Assembly (NCBI GenBank): GCA_029718625.1
Contig: CM056389.1
Coordinates: 11,977,881-12,041,880, forward strand
DNA length: 64,000 nucleotides
Source of the DNA: Synaphobranchus kaupii
Lineage: Eukaryota > Chordata > Actinopteri > Anguilliformes > Synaphobranchidae
Reading direction: 5' to 3'
This document shows positions 9,929 through 21,000 of the stretch, in pieces (position 1 is the stretch's first letter; each line of letters starts with the position of its first letter). Made by a program: the position numbers and the translations under genes. The notes beneath the pieces were generated by a model, which worked only from the letters and a program-made list of their open reading frames with translations, made no database searches and was not told the origin of the DNA.

Positions 9929-11544
9929 CAGTCAAGCCGGAAAGTCTGCACACCCCTTTCACCTTCTCCACGTTTTATTACGTTACAGACATATTCTACA
10001 ATAGATTGAGTTCATTTTTTGTCAAATTCTACACAAAATAGCCCATTATGACAAAGTGAAAACAGGTTTTTAGACATTTGTGCTAATTTATTAAAAATCT
10101 AAATGTAAAATATCATATGTACACAAGTGTGACACCCAAAAGTGAGCTGAGGTGCATTTTGTTTCCACTGATACTGCTTGAGATGTTTCTACAACTTAAT
10201 TGGAGTCCACCTGTGATAAATTCAATTGATTGGACATGATTTGGGGATTGCCAACACCTGCCTATATAAGGTCCCACAGATGACAGTGCATGTCAGAGCA
10301 AACTCCAAGCCATGGGGTCAAAGGAATTATCTGCAGACCTCAGAAACAGGATTGTGTCAAGGCATAGATCTGGAGAAGGGTACGGAAAAATCTCTGCAAC
10401 TTTACAGGTCCCAAAGAGCACAGTGGCCACCATCATTCGTAAATGGAAGAAGTTTGGAACCACCAAGAATCTTCCTAGACCTGGCCGCAAACTGAGCAAT
10501 CGGGGGAAGACGGGCCTTGGCCAGGGAGGTGAACAGGAACCCGAGGGTCACTCTGACAGAGCTCCAGCGCATCCTTGTGGAGATGGGAGAACCTTTCAGA
10601 AGATCAACCATCCAGACAGCACTCCACCAATCAGGCCTTTATGGTAGAGTGGTCAGACGGAAGCCCCTCCTTAGTAAAGGCACATCACAGCCCGCTTGGA
10701 GTTTGCCAAAAGGCACCTAGAGGACTCTCAAACCATGAGAATCAAGATTCTCTGGTCTGATGAAACCAAAATTTAACTTTTTGGCCTGAATACCAAGCGT
10801 CACATCTGGAGGAAACCAGGCACCGCTCATCACCTGGCTAATACCATCCCTACAGTGAAGCATGGCGGTGGCAGCATCATGATGTGGGGATGTTTTTCAG
10901 CAACGGGAACGGGGCGACTAGTCCTGATAGAGGGAAAGATGAATGCAGCTAAGTACACCGAGATCCTTGAAGAAAACCTGCTCCTGAGCGCTCTGGACCT
11001 CAGACTGGGGCGAAGGTTTACCTTCCAACATGACAACGACCTGAAGCACACAGCCAAGAGAACAAAGGAGTGGCTTTGGAGAAAGTCTGTGCATGTCCTT
11101 GAGTGGCCCAGCCAGAGCCCAGACCTGAATCCAATTGAACATCTGTGGAAAGAGCTGAAAATGGCTGTGTACCGACGCTCCCCATCCAACCTGACGGAGC
11201 TTGCAAGGATATGCCAAGAGGAATGGGCAAAAATGTCCAGAAACAAGTGTGCCAAGCTCGTAGCTTCTTTCTCAAGACGCCTTGAAGCTGAAATCACTGC
11301 CAAAGGTGCAGCAACCAAGTATTAGGCTAAGGGTGTGTATAGATATGTAACCCCTAAATAACGTATTTTTGTCAGTAAAATAAAATTGCATATTTTCTAA
11401 AAACCTGTTTTCACTTCGTCATTATTGGCTATTGTATGTAGATGTTTGAGGCAAAAAATGAACTCAATCTATTGTAGTATAGGTCTGTAACGTAATAAAA
11501 CGTGGAGAAGGTGAAAGGGGTGTGCAGACTTTCCGGTTTGACTG
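9929..11544 (+). mobile_element. Complete Tc1-like transposon
   Basis: This 1616-bp element is flanked by TA on both sides (9927-9928 and 11545-11546), the Tc1/mariner target duplication. The terminal inverted repeats are about 150 bp (roughly 9929-10080 and 11395-11544) and begin CAGTCAAGCCGGAAAGTCTG, with an inner conserved block around AAGTGAAAACAGGTTTTTAG. The transposase gene (10312-11325) lies between them on the plus strand. The element is inserted in an antisense LINE, and its removal restores the LINE reading frame. Ends look intact, so it could in principle be moved in trans, but its own transposase is broken. Confidence 0.95.
10312..11325 (+). pseudogene. Tc1-like transposase, frameshifted
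   Basis: This is the DDE transposase of the surrounding element; the usual length is about 340 residues and the span here corresponds to that. It starts MGSKELSADLRNRIV and has a paired-like helix-turn-helix (residues about 8-50, KSTVATIIRKWK) and a GRKLS linker. The catalytic core has WSDETK (Asp codon 10759), HDND (Asp codon 11032) and NPIEHLW (Glu codon 11137), so the DD34E spacing is preserved. The end is KGAATKY and a stop at 11323-11325. Three lesions break it: an extra G in the run at 10502-10506, a compensating one-base loss near 10673-10680, and a nonsense TAA at 10774-10776. The middle part is read in the second frame (about 10517-10675). Not functional as written. Confidence 0.95.
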
Positions 11545-11546
11545 TA

Positions 11547-11582
11547 CATGTCATGAGTTGCTGAGATGATCTGCATCCTGAT
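11547..11582 (-). pseudogene. LINE fragment between two insertions
   Basis: This 36-base remnant of the antisense LINE is sandwiched between the Tc1-like element and the next inverted-repeat element. When both are removed, it reads in frame with the pieces on either side (…NIRMQIISATHDMYISIQNT). That is the main evidence that it belongs to the LINE. Confidence 0.75.
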
Positions 11583-11583
11583 A

Positions 11584-12908
11584 TGTGACGCGGTATGTCA
11601 AAAGCAGGCGGAATTGGGCAGAGCTACGAACGGAGGAAAAGCTGCAAAATGCCTTGGGGGGTGAATTTTAGCGTTTTTGAGATTTTTGAACATTTATGAT
11701 GCTACAAATATTAAAAATGTTCTGTAAAAGTTTCAAACTGAAATTTCATCGACAAAGTATTTTTTTAAGCACTTTTAGAGAGGCATGTCATTTCACAAAA
11801 TGATGCCTTGTTCGAGATTTTGCTTGGAAATGACGCCAAATTTAGCGTAACTTCTAGCTCACTTGCTAACGTAAAATCGCATGATGATATTTTGCCAACA
11901 TATTGGTTATTCAAACGGTATCTTTCTTGATTAAATAAACTATTAATTGATTATTAAAACAACAATAATCGTGAGCTTGTTTATGGATTACAACAGCCGC
12001 CCGATAATGGGCGCCCTTTCTTTGGCAGTCTCGTCTCATCTTAAAGACGTTAAAACGAAAAAAAAAAAAACACGTTATTGGCTTAAAAGTTAACATCGTT
12101 TTTGTAAAGAAATAAATCCAATGCGATTGAGCCTATCTCTTTTAAGACAATAAACGATAGTTGTCTCCCCTTTTTTGACATTACTGTCTCATCTAAAAGA
12201 CGTTAAAACAAAAAACTACCGGTCACGTCTACATGTTTAATATTGGCTTAAAACTTAGTTTATCGTTTTGTGAAGAAATAAACCCAATATCGACATCTTT
12301 CGGACTGTCAGGTAAACTATCCAGTTAGCCAGCTATTTTGCCAACATATTGGTTATTCAAACGGTATCTTTCTTGATGAAATAAACTATTAATTGATTAT
12401 TAAAACAACAATAATCGTGAGCTTGTTTATGCACTACAAGAGCCGCCCGATAAAGGGCGCCCCTTTTTTGACAGTACTTTCTAATCTAAAAGACGTTAAC
12501 ACAAAAAAAAACTACCGGTCACATCTACATGGTTATTGGCTTAAAAGTTAGCTTATCGTTTTGTGAACCTAATAAATATAGCCTAATATGTTCAATGGTA
12601 TGTGCCAGAATAATATCAGTATCGTATGTTGATCACAAAAATGTCTGGTTTCCGCCCGATAACAGGGTTCGGTACGCTAACATTGTTAACCAACTTGTTT
12701 TGTTTAAACTCAAACTTTAAAGGGCTATTTCTCAGTTTCGATGTTTCAGACGGTCCAATTTAAAATCTTAATAACTTCGCTTTGGAATATCCGATTTGAA
12801 AAAAGAAAGCGGAGTTGTAAAGTGCAAGGTCTATGTTTTACTAATATACCAATAACTCAAAATTGACCTCTTGCCCAATTCCGCCTGGTTTTGACATACC
12901 GCATCACA
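11584..12908. mobile_element. Non-autonomous DNA transposon with internal tandem repeats
   Basis: The ends are inverted copies of about 38 bp, TGTGAYGCGGTATGTCAAAA followed by an AGGCGGAATTGGGCA block, flanked by TA (ATAT is equally possible because the junction is palindromic). Inside, a roughly 220-bp segment occurs at 11889-12110 and again at 12340-12560, with a partial copy at about 12160-12300. Each carries a GGGCGCC-type GC block, TAAAAGACGTTAA and ATTGGCTTAAAA. No transposase is present, and I could not assign the superfamily. Removing the element and one target copy restores the LINE reading frame, which supports the borders. Confidence 0.8.
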
Positions 12909-12910
12909 TA

Positions 12911-13045
12911 TTGTCCATTTTATTCATAAAAAAATTTAAGAATTGTTCACATTTCTCTGGGGATGGTTCTACTCTAACGTTTGGGGAAGCATCTGTGGCA
13001 CGTTTAATCACAGAAAAAAGCCCTGAATCAAGAGAGCATGTTGAG
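12911..13045 (-). pseudogene. LINE fragment, region before RT
   Basis: On the minus strand this stretch is open throughout, including a PSPEKCEQFLNFFMNKMDN motif typical of the linker between the endonuclease and reverse transcriptase of L2-like LINEs. It joins in frame to 11547-11582 once the inverted-repeat element is removed. Confidence 0.75.
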
Positions 13046-13203
13046 TTAAAGGTATACTATGTCGTTTCAGAACACTAGATGGCAATATTGAGCACGCAGG
13101 AGAAAAGGGCTCCCCGAAAATTGCTTATCACGTGTTCTTCTCAGACGTGCACGACGACGCACAAGCATTGTGGTGACGTTTCACACATATTTTCTCTGAC
13201 CGT

Positions 13204-13752
13204 GGACTCAATTCAATTCGCTTTATTGGCATGACAAGACAATGAATCTGTATTGTCAAAGCATACTGCATTAAAACAGTCGAAGACATACATCTAACTC
13301 TGAACAATACAAAACAGCAAAGACTTGAAACTAATGAACAGTAACCATACATGAAAACAAGAACTTTTCTTTGATTATGGATTTAGAAATAACAATAATG
13401 TAAAATAATAAAGTACAATTAAAAATAATAATTATCAATAGAAATGATAATGATGATGAGAACGACACATATGATCTTATAAAGTGAATATAATAAATAT
13501 AAAAAATTCAAATTGGTTTATAATGATCTGTCACTCACTGTCCCTAAGACGATGGCAGGCAGCTATATATTGTGCTGCCAGGTCACAGCACGTCCTCTCC
13601 TCTCCTAAGAGGATGGGGAGTTTTTGGATGTCTGTTAAATTTTTGAATTGAGGGTATCTCTGATTTATTTTGGGAAAATATTTATTTCTGATTTGATTGT
13701 ATTTTTCGCATTTTATGATAAAGTGCCGCTCCGTCTCAACTTCCTTGAGATG
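13204..13752 (-). pseudogene. LINE 3' end: C-terminal ORF and 3' UTR
   Basis: On the minus strand, 13752-13531 encodes about 73 open residues ending in a TGA at 13531-13533. It contains ETERHFIIKC (a Cys/His pattern seen at LINE C-termini), LPILLGEE and AAQYIAACHRL. This is a typical C-terminal tail of a fish non-LTR retrotransposon polymerase. It is followed by an AT-rich 3' UTR and ends at 13204 in AATAAAGCGAATTGAATTGA, i.e. a polyadenylation signal plus short repeats. It is 5'-truncated, as LINE insertions usually are. The same 3' end signature reappears at 58770-58830. The clade is not assigned, but it differs from the L2/CR1-like LINE it sits near. Confidence 0.75.
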
Positions 13753-13851
13753 GCAATGTTTCTCCTCCCAGAGTCTGTTGACTCTATCACAGTCACTCTG
13801 ATCAAGCTGTCCTCTTCCCCTGGCCCTGCCTCGCCCACCACAAACACGATT

Positions 13852-13905
13852 GTCGCTTTGGATAAAAGCGTCTGCTAAATGACTGTAATGTAATGTTTAT
13901 GTAAT
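13852..13905 (+). repeat. L2-type LINE/SINE 3' tail
   Basis: The sequence GTCGCTTTGGATAAAAGCGT, then CTGCTAAATGACTGTAATG and ATGTA-type repeats, is the 3' terminus shared by an L2-like LINE (49433-49470) and a tRNA-derived SINE (42649-42700) in this window. Confidence 0.75.
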
Positions 13906-14277
13906 GACTGCCCCTCACCCTTACTCTGGGGCCACGACCACTGGATGTTGATGGCTACAGAATGAACCAAGCAGAATCGCAAAATTATGATTTAGAATTA
14001 TTTTATGAAAATGTCATGGCAAAAAGAAAACTGTTCGCTAGTTCGAAGTGTCCACGTTCGCGTATTTGCGTGAGGCATGTTTCGTTCCTAAGCTAAAATA
14101 AGAGTTTACCTGGAAGCCTGCCCACATGGCCTGGCCATGTCAATCAAATGAGCAGGAACCGCCCATTCATGACGTTTACACCATTTTAGCTGTTTCTGGC
14201 TTTAAAAATGGCGGCGGGATGTCAACAGTGTAAACAAAGAACGAGTTGTTTACAATGAAACTATAGTATACCTTTAA

Positions 14278-14400
14278 ATTTACTTTAAAGTTTATCTGTA
14301 TCAAAGGGAGGCAGTAAATCTAAGGCTGAGGAGATGAAGGCTTCTGAAAATGTCCTAGCAGAAGTGGAGTTAAAAATGTGAGCATGTACAGGACTAAACT
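14278..14400 (-). pseudogene. LINE fragment, outermost 5' piece
   Basis: Read on the minus strand this contains a SALDLLPPFDTDKL stretch and one stop. It joins the LINE at 13045 when the TTAA-flanked element is excised. The upper border is uncertain because similarity cannot be followed by eye beyond about 14400. Confidence 0.5.
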
Positions 14401-14616
14401 TATTCCTCTCTAGATTTAGGAGCAGAGTCAAATAAATGCTTGTGTGAACATTACAAAACTGTCTGCTCCATTAATTTGTTTTTATAAATAGCCTGTTTTC
14501 TAAATTTCATTTTTATACATATATTTTTTTCTGGACCCATGTTATTCTATAATATTTAGCTTAGTACTGAACTTAACCTCCGAATAATCTTCTAGTCTCT
14601 GTCATTGTGAGGGTTG

Positions 14617-15293
14617 TGTTAAGGTTCGGAGAACCAGACTCGACCGATAAGGATTCTGAAAGCGTATCTAGAAAGATACACCACAAACGCGGAAGTAGCT
14701 GCACCAGAGGAGAGGAAAACAAAAGAATGGGAGCAAAACTTCCCTAGCACAAGCCAAATCAAAGCAACCTCAAAAGGAGGCGAGTCTCGATAAACAGCGA
14801 GAACGAATAACAAAAGAACCTCACACACTAAATCATTAGGCGTAACAGGAGGTAGAGAAACAAAACAAAAACTCGATAAAACGAGTGAAGGAAAAGAAAA
14901 ACCTGTTATCCAGAGCTCTTGTGGCAAAAGAGCTGACACAAAAGGTAACAGGTAACAAGAAAAAGGATAAAGAGAAAGACTGGAAATAAAAGAGAAAACC
15001 AATCTAATCCTAATTGTTTTACCGGACTTGCTGCGTTTCTTATTCGTACGAACCAGAAATGCAGCAACCGATTTTCCTATACCATACCGACTTTGTTGTC
15101 AACATAGCAAAGACAATATCGAAGTGTCAGAAATGCGGAAGTCCTGGGTTATTTATAGTCGGCAGGAAACGCAAAACAGGTGTAGGGAATAATTGTCAGT
15201 CGAGATACAAACACCGGAACGCAGGAAAAAAAAAATCCGATAGAGTGTCCTGACGACGCCAAAAAGGAAACCAAAACGTAGAACCGCAAAGGC
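14617..15293 (-). repeat. Solo LTR-like repeat, copy 1
   Basis: This is homologous over its length to 51804-52501. Shared blocks include AAGGTTCGGAGAACC at the plus-strand left end, CTCTTGTGGCAAAAGAGCTGA, and GGAAACGCAAAACAGGTGTA. On the minus strand the better copy begins TGTCATGGG and ends AACCTTACA, so the LTR is read on that strand. The right end of this copy is worn. Open frames on the minus strand (14619-15002) are incidental. The superfamily is probably Gypsy-like but not proven. Confidence 0.6.
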
Positions 15294-15503
15294 TTGTTTG
15301 GAGGTTGAGTTAATCTCTATAATAACTGAAGATCAACTGCATTTACCTAGAACACCCATTACTTGAAATGGTAGCAGTCAGTTGAATGTGAATACAGTTA
15401 TGCAAATCAACTAACATTACAACCGCACCCCTGGACAACCCTTCAGAAAGGGGACCAAAGATAACTACCCCAAAGTGCATTGCTCCATTGTGGCCTCCAC
15501 TTT

Positions 15504-15837
15504 TTTTAGTTTTTTTTGATTTTTCCCTTTTCTCCCAATTTGGTAGCCAATTATACCCTATGCTATTCAATACCCCGTGTAGCAACCACTTGAGAATTTT
15601 ACGCAACACAACCCTTTCAGCCATTAGGAAGGAGGGTGCCACATCCTCTTCAGAGCGCGACTCCTCAAGCCCCTGACCGCAATTCCAACTCGCTCTGGGC
15701 CGATTGTGCGTGATGATTCTCCCATCGCTCCTGCAAGGCAACGGCCATACTTGGATCTGGCAGGACCAGAGGCGCGAACCCCTGATCCTCGGTATGCAAC
15801 TGCACTGACTCCGCTTTTACCCGCCACTACGGCGCTC
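15504..15837 (-). mobile_element. tRNA-derived SINE with perfect target duplication
   Basis: The element is flanked by a perfect 15-bp target-site duplication, TGTGGCCTCCACTTT (15489-15503 and 15838-15852). It reads on the minus strand, with a promoter-like head carrying an A-box-like GTGCAGTTG and a B-box-like GGGTTCGCGCC. The body includes GGTTGCTACACGGGG and TTGGCTACCAAATTGGGAGA, and it ends in an A-rich tail. A second copy is at 30247-30627. The intact duplication suggests a fairly recent insertion. Confidence 0.85.
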
Positions 15838-15852
15838 TGTGGCCTCCACTTT

Positions 15853-18800
15853 CAAACAAAAAAGTTATAATTTTTGAAGCAGTATAAGATAATAGTTAAT
15901 TACCATGCTCTGCATTTTTAGCTTGTTTATTTTGGAGTGGGGGCTCCTTTTAATAGTCATAAAGGAAGTCTAAAGCCCACCAAACACAAAGGGGAGCAAA
16001 AACGGTGTATGAGATTACATGATTTGAAATTTTTCTGGAACTGGAAAAACACATTTCACTGAATGAAAATGCAGCAAAATTGCTATAGAGAGGGGCTAAT
16101 GAAATACCATAATAAACAAAGCCTAAAACACAAATCCATAAAACATAAAACATTTATACTTCAAGAAAACAGACACTGAACAGTGTGGGAGTGGCATGTA
16201 GGCTATGACTCGGTGACCTGCAAACTGGCTTGAAAGGCGCTGCTCATCATCTGATCATGGGGTCCACTGCGGCACAGGAGGCTGAGGTGAGCATAGAAAA
16301 TCCAAGATATAGCACACAGGTAACACCAGGAGTGCCAGACAACGGGCCAATATCTGCACCAGCACATTCACCTGTGGGGAGAGAGGAGCACCTCAAATAT
16401 GGAATTCACGATTTATGAGGGAGCGTACTACACTCCCCATTCCTGGCCTTATTAGAATAATATATTAATCCCATTTTTATTGCACAATTGAATACATTAA
16501 CAGCATTATTCACTTCTGATCTGCAGTATTGTAAGGCTTGGCAGGATTCATTTATATCAATAAACACAATAGATTCACAACACTAAAAATAACATGAACA
16601 TTGCAATTTAAAAAGAATTTTAAATTCTTAGCAGGTAAACAGTTCTCAATTTCACATTAGAATAGAACACCACAGTACCAAGAAAATGCTGTGTTCAAAA
16701 TACTGTATTAAATTAGACTGTAAAGGTAAATCCGAAATTGGCTTCAGACGACATTATATGGGGTTATTAAGGTATGTATTATATCATCAGCAACAGTACG
16801 ATAAATCAATTGCATTGCAATCTCGACCTATATCAGTCTATCCATTTCTATCTATTCTGATGTTGGGATTAAATAGGGTGGAGTGGAAATTATTAACAGG
16901 CTCTGACCTGGTGTGATGGCCAATAAATATTTTAATCTCACTGCATATCTCTTCCCATAGTTTAAAGCAAATAAAAGTATTCTGTCCCCCCCCCCCCCAC
17001 ATACACACACCCCACGTAATTCAGTTATTATTGTGGGAGGTTTCATGTCAAATACATAACAAGCCATGACCCACGCAGTCTTGGAACGGTGCTAAAATCA
17101 AGTGCATGGTGATGCTATGAACATTTAATTCATAGAAAGGACCAGCATGTGAGTGTCAGAGTGTTCCATAAGCACCAGTTGCCGGCTAAATAGCCGAACA
17201 CTAACAAATTCAGCCCTGTCTGGCCCACCCACCATCTAGAAGCCTAGTGGCATGTAGGGTGTGTGCATTCACTTAAATCGGTGGAAGAATGCCTCCCAAA
17301 AGGGAGAGAGAAGCGAGATCTAGTCAAAAAGACTGTCAACTTGGTCAGTTGGTTACTCCTACTAATTTAAGCAGGCAATTTCCACCTAGTTTTTTATTTA
17401 AGTGTCAATACCTCAAAAAAAAAATTTCACTGCACATCCATGGTTTAAAGTTTGATTTGAAGAAGAGGCTGGATCATTCAGAAATTTGCAACAGAATACA
17501 TTTATGTCATAATCATCACATACAGTAGGCTATACATAATACGCATATAATAGGTAGCCTAATGTTTATAAATAGCCTACGTTAAAAAACATATAAAAGT
17601 ATGTTTGTTTTTACATAAGAGCAAGGTATTACAGCTGTAAGTGTGATAGGTGGTCGCTGTAGAAATGTCGACTGTACGAGAGATTTATAAAATAAGGTCT
17701 ACTAATCCGAAAGTAGGCTACATCGGGTAGCCTACTTACAGTACAGTAAGCAAGGGAAGCATGCCAAATGCTTAAATTTGTACAACGTTTAAAAAATATA
17801 TTATTGTTCCTATATCAGAACATTGTTTTCTTAGCGTGTATAAACGGTGAATTTTATAGTCTGTGACGGTCGTAAGCGCTTTGGGCTAATAATAGCAGCC
17901 TGCTGTTTCATTGAACTGTAGTGCAACTGTAGTCTCTCTTGCGGCAAGGAAACAATCCTGCATCAAAATTTCCAGGGCTTTCTTAAAGCCATAGTTTTAT
18001 CATTTTTAGAAAAACATAAATACTTTAATTGGGACGGATACAATTACCACTAGGGGGCCACTTAGGCTTAAAAATGATGAGGCTAGATTTATTTCAGAAT
18101 AAATTACACTGATGGGCTATTTCTGGCTAAAATAATGGTGATTCAACTAGATATAATAATATTATAGTGAGGATTATGTGATGTAAATAATTTAATTTGG
18201 TACTTTATTGTATTATAATTTGGATAACAGTACTGTTCAACTTAGAACTGAGAATAGCAGTTGTATTTTTAGTTGAGACAGGAAGTGCCAGAGAGCAAGC
18301 CAGTGCCACGGAGCTCGTCAGACTGCCAGTAAAATGATGGAATGTCATGATAGCAGCAGAATAAACAAAACAAAACAAAAAACCCATGTACATCAGCATA
18401 GTTAATAAAAAAAACTTAAAAGCCATTCTTTCTCATTTATGTTAAGCTAGGCTTCACAATATAAGTAAAATTGTTATTTTGTTTGTGTTACATTATTTAA
18501 AGAAATTGCAGGAAATCGTAGTTATATGTAGTTTAAAATGTGAAATTCGCCAACGCAGAGGGGGGCGGCCGGCCACTGCTTCTCAATTGTCTGGCCACTC
18601 TCAAACCTTGTGGAACACTCTGGAGAGTGCAATTAGAAATATTTAGAAATTCTGTTTTGGACAATGATTATATAACCAATGTTCAACACCAAGCCCAGAT
18701 TTTTTGACAAACCTTTAAAAGACATCTCCTCTTAGACCGTTTGACATATCAACATGGAAAGTTCAACAATTTTTTCATTGCAATGTCCTCTAAAAAGTTA

Positions 18801-19445
18801 CTCAAAAGACAGCTCAAAAAAACCATGGCTGCAATAAGCCAATAAAAATCAATGTGGGCATGGCTTATCACGTTTAAAACCTCAACAAAAGGACAACAAA
18901 AGATTAAGTTCAAAGACCAAATTGTTCTAATGTGCTTTAGCCTATCAACCACCACATTTTTATTGTGTGTATATATTTCAGTTTTAATTGTATATGTAGT
19001 GGGTTGTGTTAAATGTACATTGTACACACAATAATAGTTTCCGAGAACATTAATGTTGATAAGTTGTAGATATGGAAAGGATAGAAGCAGCATTTGAACT
19101 TCTGAAATGTAGAAGCTGAATTGGAAATGGCCATTTGAATTAATTGTATGATCATGATGAAATTCTGCAAAAGTACATTGTGTACTCCTGCACATCTCTC
19201 ACCTTCTCTCTCAATTTCAATTTCAAAGTGCTTTATTGGTGTTACGTTCCTCTGCTTTCTGTCTCCCCTGCTTTGCGTTTTGTTTTGGCATTGGGCTGTA
19301 GTGTTCGTTTGTGTCTCCCATACAGGTGGAGACACTCACATCACGGTCCTGTACGGAGATCATGGGAGCTATGCTGGAGAGAAGACACATGCCGTTGCGT
19401 GGCAACCATCTCCGGGAGATACATGGAAATGTGGACATCATGGAA
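15853..19445. other. Intronic sequence, no recognisable gene
   Basis: I see no supported gene. Notable items are a C run at about 16987-17000 followed by CA repeats, and an AT-rich stretch around 17520-17830. A sequence resembling the LINE 3' signature (CTTTATTGG) lies near 19228-19245. Segment 19250-19440 has a less AT-rich composition but no coding pattern I recognise. Confidence 0.5.
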
Positions 19446-20460
19446 TTTTGGCCCATTCCTCCTGACAGAACTGGTGTAACTGAGTCAGATTTGTAGGCCT
19501 CCTTGCTCGCACACGCTTTTTCAGTTCTGCTCACAAATTCTCGATTGGATTGAGGTCAGGACTTTGTGATGGCCACTCCAATACCTTGACTTTGTTGTGC
19601 TTAAGCCATTTTGCCACAACTTTGGGAAGTATGCTTTGGGTCATTGTCCATTTGGAAGAGCCATTTGCAACAAAGCTTTAACTTCCTGGCTGATGTCTTG
19701 AGATGTTGCTTCAATCTATCCACGTAATTTTCCTACCTCATGATGCCATCTATTTTATGAAGTGCACCAGTCCCTCCTGCAGCAAAGCACCCCCCAGAAC
19801 ATAATGCTGCCACCCCCCGTGCTTCACGGTTGGGATGGTGCTCTTCGGCTTGCAAGCCTCACCCTTTTTCCTCCAAACATAACGATGGTCATTATGGCTA
19901 AACAGTTAAATTTTTGTTTCATCAGACCAGAGGACATTTCTCCAAAAAGTAAGATCGTTGTCCCCATGTGCAGTTGCAAACTGTAGTCTGGCGTTTTTAT
20001 GGCAGTTTTGGAGTAGTGCCTTCTTCCTTGCTGAGCAGCCTTTCAGTTTATGTCAATATAGGACTCGTTTACTGTGGATATAGACACTTTTCTACCTGTT
20101 CCCTCCAGCATATTCACAAGGTCCTTTGCTGTTGTTCTGGGATTGATTTGCACTTTTCGCACGTCCATCTTTAGGAGACAGAACATGTCTCCTTCGTGAA
20201 TGGTATGATGGCTGTGTGGTCCCATGGTGTTTACACTTGCATACATTGGTTGTACAGACAAACGTGGTACCTTCAGGCATTTGTAAATTGCTCCCAAGGA
20301 TGAACCAGACTTGTGGGAGTCCACATTTTCACTGAGTTTGAAGGTAGGCCTTAAAATACATACTCAGGTACACCTCCAATTGACTCAAATAATGTCACTT
20401 AGCCTATCAGAAGTTCTAAAGCCATTACATCATTTTCTGGAATTTTCCAAGCTGTTTAAC
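19446..20460 (-). pseudogene. Reverse Tc1-like transposase fragment (salmonid/Sleeping Beauty type)
   Basis: The sequence matches, from memory, the antisense of the abundant salmonid-type Tc1-like transposase. Plus-strand landmarks include CTTGCTCGCACACGCTTTTT, CCTCCTGCAGCAAAGCACC, GTGCTTCACGGTTGGGATGG, TTCATCAGACCAGAGGACAT, and GGAATTTTCCAAGCTGTTTA near the right end. The coding strand is minus, with many frameshifts and stops. Both outer terminal repeats are missing: similarity starts inside the transposase C-terminal half and stops just before the expected 5' terminal repeat. Inactive relic, and a different subfamily from 9929-11544. Confidence 0.9.
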
Positions 20461-20705
20461 CCCTTGGCGCAGATGGCAAATTTCACCTATTTAGGGGGGT
20501 GCTCTGTTTAAGGCTTTATAACTCCAGGTGTGAGCATCACATAAACTTGGTAAATCGCAGGTGTAACATTTACGATACAAACTTAGATTTGTTTATTTTC
20601 ATAATTTACATCAAAATAAAGTGCCACAAATGCAAAGAAACTTTGAAAAAATTTGAAAAAAATGTTTTTCTTTAGTTTGCTGAGAGCTACATAAGTGAAA
20701 TCGGT

Positions 20706-20726
20706 TATATATATATATATATATAC
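20706..20726. repeat. (AT)n microsatellite
   Basis: Alternating TA run of about 21 bases. Confidence 0.95.
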
Positions 20727-21000
20727 ATTTCCTGGATCATAAACTCCATGTCCACAAGTTTTGCTAAATCTAAGGATGATATGCAGAACTACTAAAGGTC
20801 TATGATGCAAAATATAGCAGTGTATCCTGTTGTCCATTAGTGTCTCCAAATCTATCCAAATGGCTAAATTGTGCACTGCTGTAAATAAAAAAAATTATGA
20901 TATATTTAACTACAAATCAACAGTTTTGGCTCATAAAACTCACTTTTGCATAATTTCCAAGTGGGAATTACATATTTTCATCAGTATAGGGGGGTAGATT

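Larger units (their letters stand above)
13050..14273. mobile_element. TTAA-flanked inverted-repeat element, interrupted
   Basis: The ends are AGGTATACTAT and its inverse, with further inverted similarity (GTTTCA), directly flanked by TTAA at 13046-13049 and 14274-14277. TTAA target sites are used by piggyBac and Kolobok transposons; which applies here is not clear. No transposase is present. Its own sequence is about 13050-13203 and 13906-14273. The middle is occupied by a later LINE 3' fragment and a LINE/SINE tail. It is inserted in the antisense LINE, and removing it gives an almost open joined frame with one stop. Confidence 0.75.
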
